A DNA stretch of 64,000 bases from Parageobacillus thermantarcticus (GTDB lineage: Bacteria; Bacillota; Bacilli; Bacillales; Anoxybacillaceae). The position numbers and the translations under genes are program-made. Location of the stretch: positions 1 to 64,000 of the forward strand of contig NZ_FOJS01000012.1 of NCBI RefSeq assembly GCF_900111865.1, read 5' to 3'. Positions 24,866 to 33,028 of the stretch are shown in pieces; position 1 is the first letter of the stretch; every line of letters starts with the position of its first letter. The notes beneath the pieces were generated by a model. It was not told the origin of the DNA and made no database searches. It saw only the letters and a list, made by a program, of their open reading frames with translations.

Positions 24866-24898
24866 AAAGAGCACGAACCATAAAAGTTCGCGCTCTTT
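24866..24898 (-). terminator. Terminator behind ftsZ
   Basis: Arms AAAGAGCACGAAC and GTTCGCGCTCTTT (24866-24878 and 24886-24898; one mismatch), with a minus-strand tail TTCTTTTTT. It separates the dcw genes from spoIIG. Confidence 0.85.
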
Positions 24899-24901
24899 CG
24901 C

Positions 24902-26035
24902 TTAGCGGCGGCGATTGCGGTTGCGGAGAAAAGCAGGAATGTCAAGCGGATCTTCGATTTGGGCGGAACGCAGCGCTGCATAATCTTGCACAGGTTCTTC
25001 GCGTTTTTCCCGTTTAGGAGCCGCCGTTATTTTCGGAATCGTGCCAAATCCAGTGCGGGATGGGCGCGATTGTGATGCCACATTTTCATTAAACCCAGTC
25101 GCAATAACCGTTACAACAATTTCATCTTTTAAGTCTTCATTAATGACCGAGCCGAAAATCATATTAACATCTTGGTCAGCCGCAGATGCGACAATATCGG
25201 CAGCTTCTTGCACCTCATAAAGGCTTAAATTCGTGCCGCCGGTAATGTTCATTAACACGCCTTGCGCCCCATCAATCGACGTTTCTAACAATGGGCTAGA
25301 AATAGCTTTTTTAGCCGCTTCTGCCGCACGGTTTTCCCCGCTTGCAATCCCGATGCCCATCAGTGCAGAGCCTTTGTTGGACATAATTGTTTTCACATCA
25401 GCAAAATCTAAGTTAATAAGCCCTGGCACCGCAATTAAGTCAGAAATGCCTTGCACCCCTTGGCGCAGAACGTTATCCGCTTCGCGGAACGCTTCGAGCA
25501 TCGGTGTATTTTTATCGACGATTTCCAACAAGCGGTCGTTTGGAATGACGATCAATGTATCGACCGCTTCTTTCATAGCGGCGATTCCGTTTGCCGCCTG
25601 TGTCGCCCGCTTTCTCCCTTCAAACGTAAATGGGCGAGTCACAACACCAACCGTCAATGCCCCTAACTCACGGGCGATTTGCGCAATCACTGGAGCAGCG
25701 CCAGTTCCTGTTCCGCCGCCCATTCCCGCGGTAACGAACACCATATCCGCGCCTTTCAGCGCTTCTTCAATTTGCTCTTTGCTCTCTTCTGCCGCTTTTT
25801 TTCCCACTTCCGGGTTCGCGCCTGCTCCCAAGCCGCGCGTTAATTTTGCGCCGATTTGCAGCTTTATTGGCGCTTTCGATAAATTCAACGCTTGCGCGTC
25901 TGTATTCACCGCAATAAACTCAACACCTTGCACACCGTGTTCAATCATCCGATTGACGGCGTTGTTGCCGCCGCCGCCAACTCCAATCACCTTAATCGTT
26001 GCCAATTGATCAACTGTAGTGTCAAACTCCAACAT
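24902..26035 (-). CDS. ftsZ: Cell division GTPase FtsZ
   Basis: Encodes 377 aa. This tubulin-like GTPase forms the Z ring. The nucleotide-binding [13 protein letters not shown], the signature [12 protein letters not shown] near residue 105 and the T7 loop region [11 protein letters not shown] are intact. The C-terminal peptide [14 protein letters not shown] binds FtsA and SepF, both encoded nearby. The start at 26035 has GGGAGGA upstream and lies 24 nt behind ftsA. Confidence 0.98.
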   Translation of the reverse strand: MLEFDTTVDQLATIKVIGVGGGGNNAVNRMIEHGVQGVEFIAVNTDAQALNLSKAPIKLQIGAKLTRGLGAGANPEVGKKAAEESKEQIEEALKGADMVFVTAGMGGGTGTGAAPVIAQIARELGALTVGVVTRPFTFEGRKRATQAANGIAAMKEAVDTLIVIPNDRLLEIVDKNTPMLEAFREADNVLRQGVQGISDLIAVPGLINLDFADVKTIMSNKGSALMGIGIASGENRAAEAAKKAISSPLLETSIDGAQGVLMNITGGTNLSLYEVQEAADIVASAADQDVNMIFGSVINEDLKDEIVVTVIATGFNENVASQSRPSRTGFGTIPKITAAPKREKREEPVQDYAALRSAQIEDPLDIPAFLRNRNRRR

Positions 26036-26059
26036 GACTAAATCCTCCCAATTCAATCT

Positions 26060-27331
26060 CTATTCAAAGAAATAACCGAAAAACTTTTTCACTTTTTTTC
26101 CGAAAGTCGCTTCTTTCTTTTTTTGTTTCGGTTGTTGTCTTTGCGGACGTTTCTCAATCGGCTCCACAACGGATGCAGCGACAGGAACCGATTTTCCTTG
26201 CAGCGCTGCTTGGCGATAGGCAAATTTGATCAGCCCGACTCCTGTCGTATATTGCGGATCGCGCACCCCTATATAATCAGGCATGGCAATGCGAACGCTG
26301 CTTCCTAATACGACATGAGCTAACTCCAATATCCCGGGCATATTCGCTACTCCGCCAGTCAGCACATAGCCGCCTGGCAAATCGCGAAATCCCAGCTTAC
26401 GGATTTCCTGTTGAACCATTTGAAAAATTTCTTCTAGTCTCGCCTCAATAATATCGGCAATTTCCAGCTGGCTAAACTGCTGACGTTGATCAGTGCCGAT
26501 GATCGGAACATCAAATACTTCTTCTTCTGAAGCAAGATCATAAAAAGCGTGTCCATGCTTTAATTTAATTTTTTCCGCATCCTCTGTCGACGTTCGAAGC
26601 CCGATCGACAAGTCTTTTGTAATATGATCGCCTCCAACCGGCAAAACGGAAGTTGCCTGCAAAAAACCTTGTTCGAAAATGGCGATGGTCGTTGAACCGC
26701 CACCGATATCAACTAACGCCACTCCTAAATTTTTTTCATCATCCGATAGGGCAATGGAACCAGCAGCAAGCGGCTGCAGGCAAATATCACTTATTTCCAA
26801 CCCGGCTCTTTCCACGCAACGAAGCAAGTTATGTAAAATCGTTTTCGCACCGGTAATAATCGTTCCTTCCATTTCGAGGCGGACGCCGAGCATTCCCCGT
26901 GGATCGTTAATCCCGTCCAATCCATCGACGATAAACTGCCGCGGAATGACGCCAATAATTTCCCGATCTGGAGGGATCGACACGACTTGCGCGGCGTCCA
27001 TTACACGCGCAACATCTTCATCGGTGATTTCGCGGTTTTCGCTGGAAACGGCGACGATGCCGTGGCAATCTTGAAGCTGCACATGATTGCCGGTCACACC
27101 GACAATGACCCGGCGAATCGTTAAACCGATCATCCGTTCCGCCTGTTCAACCGCTCTTTTGATCGATTGCACCGTTTTATCTATATCAACAATGGCTCCT
27201 TTTTTGAGCCCTTCTGATTTCACATTTCCTACTCCAATAATGTTGAGTGACTCGTTTAACATTTCCCCGATTATGACTTTGACGCTGGATGTGCCAATGT
27301 CAAGACTAACGACGATTTCATTGCTGCTCAT
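26060..27331 (-). CDS. ftsA: Cell division protein FtsA
   Basis: Encodes 423 aa. This actin-like ATPase tethers FtsZ to the membrane through a C-terminal amphipathic helix (ATFGKKVKKFFGYFFE). The actin-fold phosphate loops SLDIGTSSVKVIIGE and LVDIGGGSTTIAIF are present, and a basic Gln/Lys-rich linker (about 390-410) precedes the helix. The ribosome site next to the ATG is weak (GGCAGG, about 9 nt away), while a strong AAAGGAGGTG lies 115 nt upstream across a hairpin. Confidence 0.97.
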   Translation of the reverse strand: MSSNEIVVSLDIGTSSVKVIIGEMLNESLNIIGVGNVKSEGLKKGAIVDIDKTVQSIKRAVEQAERMIGLTIRRVIVGVTGNHVQLQDCHGIVAVSSENREITDEDVARVMDAAQVVSIPPDREIIGVIPRQFIVDGLDGINDPRGMLGVRLEMEGTIITGAKTILHNLLRCVERAGLEISDICLQPLAAGSIALSDDEKNLGVALVDIGGGSTTIAIFEQGFLQATSVLPVGGDHITKDLSIGLRTSTEDAEKIKLKHGHAFYDLASEEEVFDVPIIGTDQRQQFSQLEIADIIEARLEEIFQMVQQEIRKLGFRDLPGGYVLTGGVANMPGILELAHVVLGSSVRIAMPDYIGVRDPQYTTGVGLIKFAYRQAALQGKSVPVAASVVEPIEKRPQRQQPKQKKKEATFGKKVKKFFGYFFE

Positions 27332-27341
27332 TTCTTGGTAC

Positions 27342-27455
27342 CTGCCTACTAAAATCGTATATTTACCGCCTTGCTTAAATCAACGATCGAGCTTTACATC
27401 CATTTTTGCGGTTGATTGCGCATTTTAGATTTTAGTAAGCAGTGACACCTCCTTT
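27342..27455 (-). promoter_or_regulatory. Structured leader of ftsA: orphan Shine-Dalgarno and 15-bp stem
   Basis: In minus-strand order: AAAGGAGGTG (27446-27455) with no reading frame behind it, then arm CTGCTTACTAAAATC (27428-27442), a 71-nt loop with an inner AATCAAC/GTTGATT stem, and arm GATTTTAGTAGGCAG (27342-27356) ending 10 nt before the ATG. One of the 15 pairs is a G-U wobble. The downstream arm contains the only ribosome site next to ftsA. Confidence 0.6.
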
Positions 27456-27566
27456 AGCTGAATTTATCCATCCCGATGGACAGATACGTTAAAATTGATA
27501 ACAGAACGTTCGCTCATCACCGGCAATCATTTATATATAAAAGGACGATCAAATCATTTTACTCAT

Positions 27567-27595
27567 ATATTCAACATTTGAAGAAACTTTCCTTT
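27567..27595 (-). promoter_or_regulatory. sigma-H-type promoter upstream of ftsAZ
   Basis: AAAGGAAAG (27587-27595) fits the -35 consensus RNAGGAWWW except the last base, and GTTGAATAT (27567-27575) fits the -10 RNNGAATWW completely, with 11-bp spacing. B. subtilis ftsAZ has a sigma-H promoter used at sporulation onset. The 27332-27602 gap holds no gene. Confidence 0.72.
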
Positions 27596-27602
27596 TTTCC
27601 GC

Positions 27603-27965
27603 TTAACTTTTTTCACGGTTTTGTCGCCTTTCCATCCATTCGGCAAGAAGGAGGCGACGAATAACGGCAATATTTTGAAAAAGGCGTACCCCAAATGCAA
27701 ATACAGCTGCTAAATACAAGTCTACACCAAGATGGACACCAAGAAAAGCTAAAGTTGCGGCCAAAATAATGTTAAAAAAGAACCCTGTTATAAATACTAT
27801 TTCGTCATATGTCTGCTGTAAATGGGCGCGGATGCCACCAATTAATGTATCAAATGCTGCGAGGATTGCAATAGATAAATAGTTGGAATATTCATCGGGA
27901 ACGCGCAAATCAGTCAGCAGTCCTATGATTAAACCAGCCAATAAGCCGATGAGCGGAAGCCACAT
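27603..27965 (-). CDS. sbp: Small basic protein Sbp (DUF1290)
   Basis: Encodes 120 aa with about three hydrophobic segments and a basic C-terminus (RRLLLAEWMERRQNREKS). DUF1290 proteins are conserved just upstream of ftsA in Bacilli and Clostridia. Their function is unknown. The start is 1 nt behind the ylxX stop, so it is cotranscribed with ylxW and ylxX. Confidence 0.9.
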   Translation of the reverse strand: MWLPLIGLLAGLIIGLLTDLRVPDEYSNYLSIAILAAFDTLIGGIRAHLQQTYDEIVFITGFFFNIILAATLAFLGVHLGVDLYLAAVFAFGVRLFQNIAVIRRLLLAEWMERRQNREKS

Positions 27966-27966
27966 A

Positions 27967-28707
27967 TTACTTTTCCTCCTTTTCGGCTATTGCCGCTTCC
28001 ATATATTTCACGCTCCTGTTTTTTTCAGACGGCGGAACAACGACTGAGGCTAACGGTTTCGAAACAACAAGCTGCAAATTTTCAACGGCGAAATCATCAC
28101 GAATGGTCGATACGTTAAGCCGGTTATAAAGCATCTCCGCATCATCAGCGATTACTTTTACTTCAATTGGCAACGAAGAAATTTTGCGATCCCCGATTTT
28201 CGTCGCGCCGTTCACGTCGCGAATCGCCGTCGTGTTCGTCATCCGCTCCTCGGCAACAGCAATTTCTTTCGCTCCATACATGTTTAGTTCATTAATAAGC
28301 CGCTGCAACAGTTCTGGAGAAACCGTTTCCGTGATTGGACCCGTGTAATTGTCTGGATAAAACGATTGAATCGTTAAAACAAGGCCAGCTCCTTTGACTT
28401 CCGTCAATCCGGCTTCTTTCTGCAATTCGCTTACTGTTTCTCGCAAAACCGCTTCTTTCCGAGCAGATTGCTTTTGCTGATAGCTTCGCATCTTTTCTTC
28501 ATACTTTTCAATGTCTGACAAAAGCTGCCGCTGCAGCTGCTGTTCTTTTTTCAAATCAGCGCGCAATTCCCAAATATCGCGTGTGTCGCGGACTTTAGGG
28601 TGCGATGTCGTGTGAAGTTGAACTGCTAGCATAAATCCGAAAATTGCCGTAATGCAAGTAAAATATATCGTTTTTTTCCGTTCCAACCATCTCACCATTC
28701 TTTCCAT
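27967..28707 (-). CDS. ylxX: DUF881 protein YlxX
   Basis: Encodes 246 aa: one N-terminal transmembrane helix (about 14-33), a coiled coil (about 45-95) and an extracytoplasmic DUF881 domain (GAGLVLTIQSFYPDN... AKEIAVAEERMTNTTAI). It is a paralogue of the adjacent ylxW. Function is unknown, but the pair is conserved in dcw clusters of endospore formers, next to divIB. Confidence 0.9.
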   Translation of the reverse strand: MERMVRWLERKKTIYFTCITAIFGFMLAVQLHTTSHPKVRDTRDIWELRADLKKEQQLQRQLLSDIEKYEEKMRSYQQKQSARKEAVLRETVSELQKEAGLTEVKGAGLVLTIQSFYPDNYTGPITETVSPELLQRLINELNMYGAKEIAVAEERMTNTTAIRDVNGATKIGDRKISSLPIEVKVIADDAEMLYNRLNVSTIRDDFAVENLQLVVSKPLASVVVPPSEKNRSVKYMEAAIAEKEEK

Positions 28708-28717
28708 CCAAAACCGT

Positions 28718-29425
28718 CTATTTATGATTAGCGTGAAAGACGGGATCTAACACGATTTCATCTTTGCTAGCAATCTTTACTATTATGTTATCTTGAACAA
28801 GCAGATCCTTTACCCCACCGGGAATGTTCAACGCGGAAGCGAGAACTGTCGGATTGCCGATTGCGGAAATGACGAAAGGAGCAGCATGTTGCGTGCCGTC
28901 CACTTCAATCACAGGGCCGTTGCAAACGATATACGAGCGGTGGGAAATTCGCTGCCCATTAATCGCTATTGCTTCCGCACCGGAAATAAGCAGCTCGTGT
29001 ATGACCTTAAAGACGTGTTGTTCGTGCACGATGTAGTCTGTCGCGCTTTGTTCAGAAGGAATATAGGAGGCATCGGATAACGTTATTTCAATCCCTTTTC
29101 CTTTCACTTTTGACTCTCCGACATACATGCGCAATTTTTCCGCCTGTTTTGCCAAATCCGTATACGCTGTCCGTTCGTCCGCCAACGTTTTTTCTATTTC
29201 CGCAATTTTATCTTGTTTTTGCACTAATTCATTTTTCAGTTGGCGATTTTCTTTTTGCATTTGAATCAATTGCTTTCGATATTCATATTCTTTTTGCCAC
29301 TGCCTGTCGGTTATATTTTGTTTTGCTGTTTCTGTTTTTGTATATTGATAAGAAAACGAAAGCATAAACCCGAGTATGAAACAGATCAAAGCGAGGATGA
29401 CACGATTACCTTTCCGTTTGGCCAT
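28718..29425 (-). CDS. ylxW: DUF881 protein YlxW
   Basis: Encodes 235 aa: a membrane anchor (about 8-28), a coiled coil rich in Lys/Gln/Glu (about 35-95) and a DUF881 domain with GKGIEITLSDASYIPS and GAEAIAINGQRISHRSYI. The start at 29425 has GGAGG 6 nt upstream. It overlaps divIB by 20 nt. Its role is unknown; the topology suggests a periseptal membrane protein. Confidence 0.9.
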   Translation of the reverse strand: MAKRKGNRVILALICFILGFMLSFSYQYTKTETAKQNITDRQWQKEYEYRKQLIQMQKENRQLKNELVQKQDKIAEIEKTLADERTAYTDLAKQAEKLRMYVGESKVKGKGIEITLSDASYIPSEQSATDYIVHEQHVFKVIHELLISGAEAIAINGQRISHRSYIVCNGPVIEVDGTQHAAPFVISAIGNPTVLASALNIPGGVKDLLVQDNIIVKIASKDEIVLDPVFHANHK

Positions 29426-30197
29426 TGTCATCCTCCTTTTTCGGCTGTTTATAGGCGGTAAAATAATTGCTTACTTCTAGATGGATTACCCCTTTTACCC
29501 TTGGATCTAATTGCTCGACAATAGACGGATACAATGACATTTTATCGGCAAAGTTTTGCACGTTTGCGCTTACTTCGAAACCATCGTTCATATAAACGGT
29601 AATATGGTAACGGTCATCATTGCTTGGTGTGTAATGAATTTCAGAAATGGCGTTTAATATCGATGGGGAAAGCTGCGCCAATTGTCCCGCGATTTCTTGA
29701 ATGTCCTCTCCTTTTTTCCAATTGATTAAAATCGGCGCATCGCTTGGCGCGGTTTTCGATGTGCGTTTTTTCAGAATGTAACCATTCTCTAAAAGCGGGA
29801 AAAACGTTTGCTTGTCATAAATGTAAGCGATTCTCCGCCGTTCTTTCACGTGGATGGTAATCGTATTCGGAAAATGTTTTTCCAATGTTACGCTCTTCAC
29901 TTCCGGATGTTTCTCAATATTCCGGCGAACTTCTTCTTCCTTTACTTTCCAAAAGCTTGTCCGCTTTGTGATGCCGCTTAATTGTATCACTTGTTTCTCG
30001 GAAAGATGACGATTCCCGTCAACTTGAATATGGCGGACATAGCTTAACGGCGATTGGAAATAAATCATACATAAAATGAGAAGAAAAAAGAAAGAGATAT
30101 ACGCGATTAAACGACGATTGGCTTTTTGCCTCCGCCGTTCTTTTAATTTCGGCACCCGTTCCTCAAGAACAACAATTTTTCCTTTTTCCAAAGCCAT
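29406..30197 (-). CDS. divIB: Cell division protein DivIB (FtsQ)
   Basis: Encodes 263 aa, the length of the B. subtilis protein. It is a bitopic divisome protein that works with DivIC and FtsL and is needed at high temperature. A basic cytoplasmic tail, a transmembrane helix (about 28-48), a POTRA domain (IQVDGNRHLSEKQVIQLSGI) and the beta domain with GVIHLEV near the end are visible. Confidence 0.95.
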   Translation of the reverse strand: MALEKGKIVVLEERVPKLKERRRQKANRRLIAYISFFFLLILCMIYFQSPLSYVRHIQVDGNRHLSEKQVIQLSGITKRTSFWKVKEEEVRRNIEKHPEVKSVTLEKHFPNTITIHVKERRRIAYIYDKQTFFPLLENGYILKKRTSKTAPSDAPILINWKKGEDIQEIAGQLAQLSPSILNAISEIHYTPSNDDRYHITVYMNDGFEVSANVQNFADKMSLYPSIVEQLDPRVKGVIHLEVSNYFTAYKQPKKEDDNGQTER

Positions 30198-30247
30198 TCA
30201 CCGCTTTCTGGATAAACTCGAAAGCACGTTTATATAAACAAACGGCA

Positions 30248-30272
30248 CATCTGATGCCGTTACATTTCTCTG
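30248..30272 (-). terminator. Possible terminator or stable hairpin between murB and divIB
   Basis: In minus-strand order AACGGCA, a short loop and TGCCGTT form a perfect stem followed by TGTTTATAT. The T run is poor, so it may attenuate or process RNA rather than terminate fully. Confidence 0.4.
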
Positions 30273-30335
30273 TTCATCACGCAGGCAAACGTGTTTTTAT
30301 CATATCAATAATATTGTAAAATAGAGAGTTAGATT

Positions 30336-31247
30336 TTACAACTTCCGGCCAATAATTTCTACTTCTGTCTGCAAATGAATACCGTACAATTCATAAATCG
30401 TTTTTTTCACAAAGTGAATCAAGTCTAGTACATCTTTTGCCTTCGCCTTTCCCGTATTAACGATAAAATTGGCATGCTGTTCAGAAATTTTTGCGCCGCC
30501 AATCGTATATCCCTTTAAACCAGCCTCTTCGATAAGCTTTCCGGCATGTTGCGGCAAAGGATTGCGGAAAACGCTGCCCGCGCAAGGTTTATCCCACGGC
30601 TGCGTCCTGCGGCGATAATCTTTGTTTTCCCGCATTTTTGCAACAATTTCTTCACGGTTCCCGGAAGTAAGCTGGAGTTCAGCCACTATGCAAATTCCAC
30701 GCCGCTTTGTTTGCAATACAGAAGTGCGATACGCAAATTCCATCTCCTCGTTCGTCAACCATTCCATCGTCCCATCTGGAAATAAAATTAGCGCTCTTTT
30801 TACGATTTGCGACATATCGGAACCGTGTGCCCCTGCGTTCATATAAACTGCTCCGCCAACCGAACCAGGAATTCCGCCGGCAAATTCCAATCCGGATAAT
30901 CCTTGCTTGCTCATTAACATAGCAAGACGCACTAATGAATATCCTCCGCCGACCGTCACGGTTTCCCCGGCAACATGCAATTCATCCAATCCTTCGTCCA
31001 TTTTGATGACAACCCCTTCGACCCCTTCGTCAGAAACAAGCAAATTGGAACCGCGACCAATTGCACGCCACGGCACTTCATACTTTTTTACAATCGCCAT
31101 TGCTTTTTTTAAACTTTCTATGCTGGACGGTTCAATCAAGACATCCGCAGGGCCGCCGACTTTCATTGTCGTATAGTTCGCCAAAGGCTCCCGCTCCTTT
31201 ACTTTTCCAACGTTAGCGTTTACCAATTCCTTTATCATTGCCTTCAT
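30336..31247 (-). CDS. murB: UDP-N-acetylenolpyruvoylglucosamine reductase
   Basis: Encodes 303 aa from ATG 31247, the same length as B. subtilis MurB. This FAD enzyme makes UDP-MurNAc. The FAD-binding [20 protein letters not shown], the substrate region [21 protein letters not shown] and the catalytic Ser in [10 protein letters not shown], followed by the [13 protein letters not shown] segment, identify the type II enzyme. The IS4 element ends 102 bp upstream, so murB now depends on read-through across the element or on a new promoter; I see no convincing sigma-A promoter in that gap. Confidence 0.96.
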   Translation of the reverse strand: MKAMIKELVNANVGKVKEREPLANYTTMKVGGPADVLIEPSSIESLKKAMAIVKKYEVPWRAIGRGSNLLVSDEGVEGVVIKMDEGLDELHVAGETVTVGGGYSLVRLAMLMSKQGLSGLEFAGGIPGSVGGAVYMNAGAHGSDMSQIVKRALILFPDGTMEWLTNEEMEFAYRTSVLQTKRRGICIVAELQLTSGNREEIVAKMRENKDYRRRTQPWDKPCAGSVFRNPLPQHAGKLIEEAGLKGYTIGGAKISEQHANFIVNTGKAKAKDVLDLIHFVKKTIYELYGIHLQTEVEIIGRKL

Positions 31248-31338
31248 CTCTCCCATCTCCTTTCCATAACCGCCTATGTATATACGTATGCTCATTTCAT
31301 CTCAGACGTCACCATTGCGTATATCGTAAACAAAATGA

Positions 31339-31349
31339 GAGGGTGTCCC
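31339..31349. repeat. Target-site duplication of the IS4 element, left copy
   Basis: GAGGGTGTCCC, 11 bp, immediately outside the left IS end. It is identical to 32924-32934. Confidence 0.9.
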
Positions 31350-31442
31350 CATACCCGTCAAGTTAGCGGTATAAAATTTTTTAGGATGATACGCATGTTC
31401 GAAAAATCAATCAAAGGATGAAGAGAAAACCAAATGCTGGGC

Positions 31443-31479
31443 ATGCCAAATAACCCTCAAGAAGAGGGTTATTTGGCAT
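31443..31479 (-). repeat. 16-bp perfect hairpin at the IS4 3' end
   Basis: Arms ATGCCAAATAACCCTC (31443-31458) and its complement (31464-31479) with a 5-nt loop. No T run follows on the minus strand, so termination would be inefficient. Similar hairpins near IS ends may limit transcription passing in or out. Confidence 0.65.
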
Positions 31480-31497
31480 TTATATCCATAACCTACA

Positions 31498-32829
31498 CTA
31501 CCATATCCCCAATTTCTTTAAAAGATCCGATACCGTTTCCTCTCCTTTCCTTCGGTCTTTCCTCGCGTGTTTCCTTAACAGAGACAGGAGAGATGGAAGG
31601 GCGGTTTCCATCGCTTGGGGATGCAAAAGAAACCGATGCCAATACGATTGGAGGATATTAAGCGCTTTCCATTCACTGATCTCGATTCCCTCCCGTTGAT
31701 GCCAATACCTTCGGGCTTGGAACAGAAGAGTCTGCGTGACTAAAATGGCAATCAATGTCCCATATAAGTGGCATTCGAATCGTTCCTTCTTCATCTTTTT
31801 GACACGGTCAAGGTCAAATAAGGATTTCCAGCCCTTAAATAACAGCTCCACTTGCCAGCGCAGCGAATACAGCTCATAAACTTGTTGCGCATCAAACGAT
31901 TCTTGTGGTAAATTGGTCAGTAAGATGTGATATTTCTTTTGTTCAAGGGTTTGGCGTGACAGCGCCTTCCCTTTCTTTTTTTCCTTTTTCCGCACGTACG
32001 CCAGCCGTTTTTCCCATTCTTCCGCCGTGAGACGGCGAAAAATCAGACGCGGAACATACAGGCGTTGGTGTCCGATATACACGTGTTCCACTTCCACGGC
32101 TTCCCCCTCGTCCAATCGATTTCCTATCGATTCCCAATCCCATTCGTGCCACTCCCCGTCCTGTTTGATATAGACTTTGATATCGGAACGCAACCGGGTA
32201 ATATAATAAGCACCTCGAGCATCGATCTCCGCCAGCGTGGCGAGTGAAAAAAACCCCAGATCCCGAATGCAAAGGTCATTCGGTAAAATCGTGTGCTGGG
32301 TATGATAAGCAAAACGGGCATCGGAATCATTGGCCTGTTGGACGCACAGCTGAAGACAGGTTCCCGATAACAGCTCATACTCAAATTGGATTTTGGCGCC
32401 AGATGAAACCGAACCTTGATAGTCCTCACCATAGTCGGCCGGAAGTAAAAAACTGGTAGAGTCTAAGATCCGCAGACGGGTGAAACAAGCGCGATACATC
32501 TCGGTGATGGAAGAGAGTGCCGGACGTTGATGCATCAGGAGAGTAAAAAAGACCTCTTTTAAAAACGCCACGGCACGAGGCGTAAACCGCTGATTCAGTC
32601 CTTCATTCGAGAGAGAGCAATCATGCCAGAGCGCCAAATCGGCACACAACCGCTGAAGCGACTGACAGGCGAGCGATCCGTCTCCCCAAGCACATAGCGT
32701 CAGAAAGGCTTCCGCTGTTAATGAACGCTGCCGCTGAATGAATCCGACTTTCCGTGCCAGACGGGTCAGTTCTTCAGAGGAGAAGAGTTGACGAATCGTT
32801 TTTATCCATGCCTTCATCTTTTTTGCCAT
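31498..32829 (-). CDS. IS4-family transposase
   Basis: Encodes 443 aa from ATG 32829. The DDE catalytic residues are seen in LRILDSTSFLLP, CIRDLGFFSLA and the C-terminal Y-(2)-R-(3)-E-(6)-K signature YSLRWQVELLFKGWK, which defines the IS4 family. The N-terminal region is probably DNA-binding. The start is preceded by AAAGGAT 9 nt upstream, which lies in a hairpin; a GTG 16 codons earlier would also be in frame. No frameshift or stop is present, so it looks functional. Confidence 0.93.
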   Translation of the reverse strand: MAKKMKAWIKTIRQLFSSEELTRLARKVGFIQRQRSLTAEAFLTLCAWGDGSLACQSLQRLCADLALWHDCSLSNEGLNQRFTPRAVAFLKEVFFTLLMHQRPALSSITEMYRACFTRLRILDSTSFLLPADYGEDYQGSVSSGAKIQFEYELLSGTCLQLCVQQANDSDARFAYHTQHTILPNDLCIRDLGFFSLATLAEIDARGAYYITRLRSDIKVYIKQDGEWHEWDWESIGNRLDEGEAVEVEHVYIGHQRLYVPRLIFRRLTAEEWEKRLAYVRKKEKKKGKALSRQTLEQKKYHILLTNLPQESFDAQQVYELYSLRWQVELLFKGWKSLFDLDRVKKMKKERFECHLYGTLIAILVTQTLLFQARRYWHQREGIEISEWKALNILQSYWHRFLLHPQAMETALPSLLSLLRKHARKDRRKGEETVSDLLKKLGIW

Positions 32830-32838
32830 CAAAAAACA

Positions 32839-32872
32839 ATCCTTTCCAACGATGATTTTCGTTAGAAAGGAT
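32839..32872 (-). promoter_or_regulatory. Hairpin sequestering the IS4 transposase ribosome site
   Basis: Arms 32839-32851 and 32860-32872 (minus strand ATCCTTTCTAACG, 8-nt loop, CGTTGGAAAGGAT) pair over 13 positions with one U-G wobble. The downstream arm contains the Shine-Dalgarno AAAGGAT. This fits protection against read-through expression. Confidence 0.65.
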
Positions 32873-32923
32873 ACCATGTTTTTGGCGCTGAAAAAAGATC
32901 AAATTCTTAACTTGATGGCTATG

Positions 32924-32966
32924 GAGGGTGTCCCTCTAAATTTGATTAGAGAGATACCCTTTTTTC
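32924..32966. repeat. Right target duplication and the hairpin used as insertion target
   Basis: The second GAGGGTGTCCC (32924-32934) is the outer part of one arm of a 15-bp imperfect stem AGGGTGTCCCTCTAA/TTAGAGAGATACCCT, followed on the plus strand by six T residues. Without the IS this hairpin would lie between spoVE and murB. Confidence 0.8.
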
Positions 32967-33028
32967 GAGCAACGAAGCTTGATACGACTTTTCCTTGACA
33001 AAAACTTTTAGGCAACCAGCAGATGCGC

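Larger units (their letters stand above)
31350..32923 (-). mobile_element. IS4-family insertion sequence, 1574 bp, complete
   Basis: The ends read CATACCCGTCAAGTTA (left, inward) and CATAGCCATCAAGTTA (right, inward), 14 of 16 matching, and are flanked by an exact 11-bp duplication GAGGGTGTCCC. That duplication length is normal for the IS4 family. It carries one intact transposase gene in the direction of the dcw operon. Its 3' part includes a 16-bp perfect hairpin (31443-31479). Identical direct repeats and an open frame indicate recent insertion. Confidence 0.92.

Noticed and set aside
25233-26009. 258-codon plus-strand open frame opposite ftsZ
   Set aside because: Antisense shadow of the strongly conserved ftsZ gene with no ribosome site; rich in Ser, Pro and Ala as expected from reverse codons.
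31350-31497. Possible extra small gene in the IS4 3' region
   Set aside because: Only a long hairpin and short frames without ribosome sites are present.
32924-32966. Hairpin read as the terminator of spoVE
   Set aside because: The T run is on the plus strand while spoVE is on the minus strand, so it is not a good terminator for that gene; kept as the IS target.
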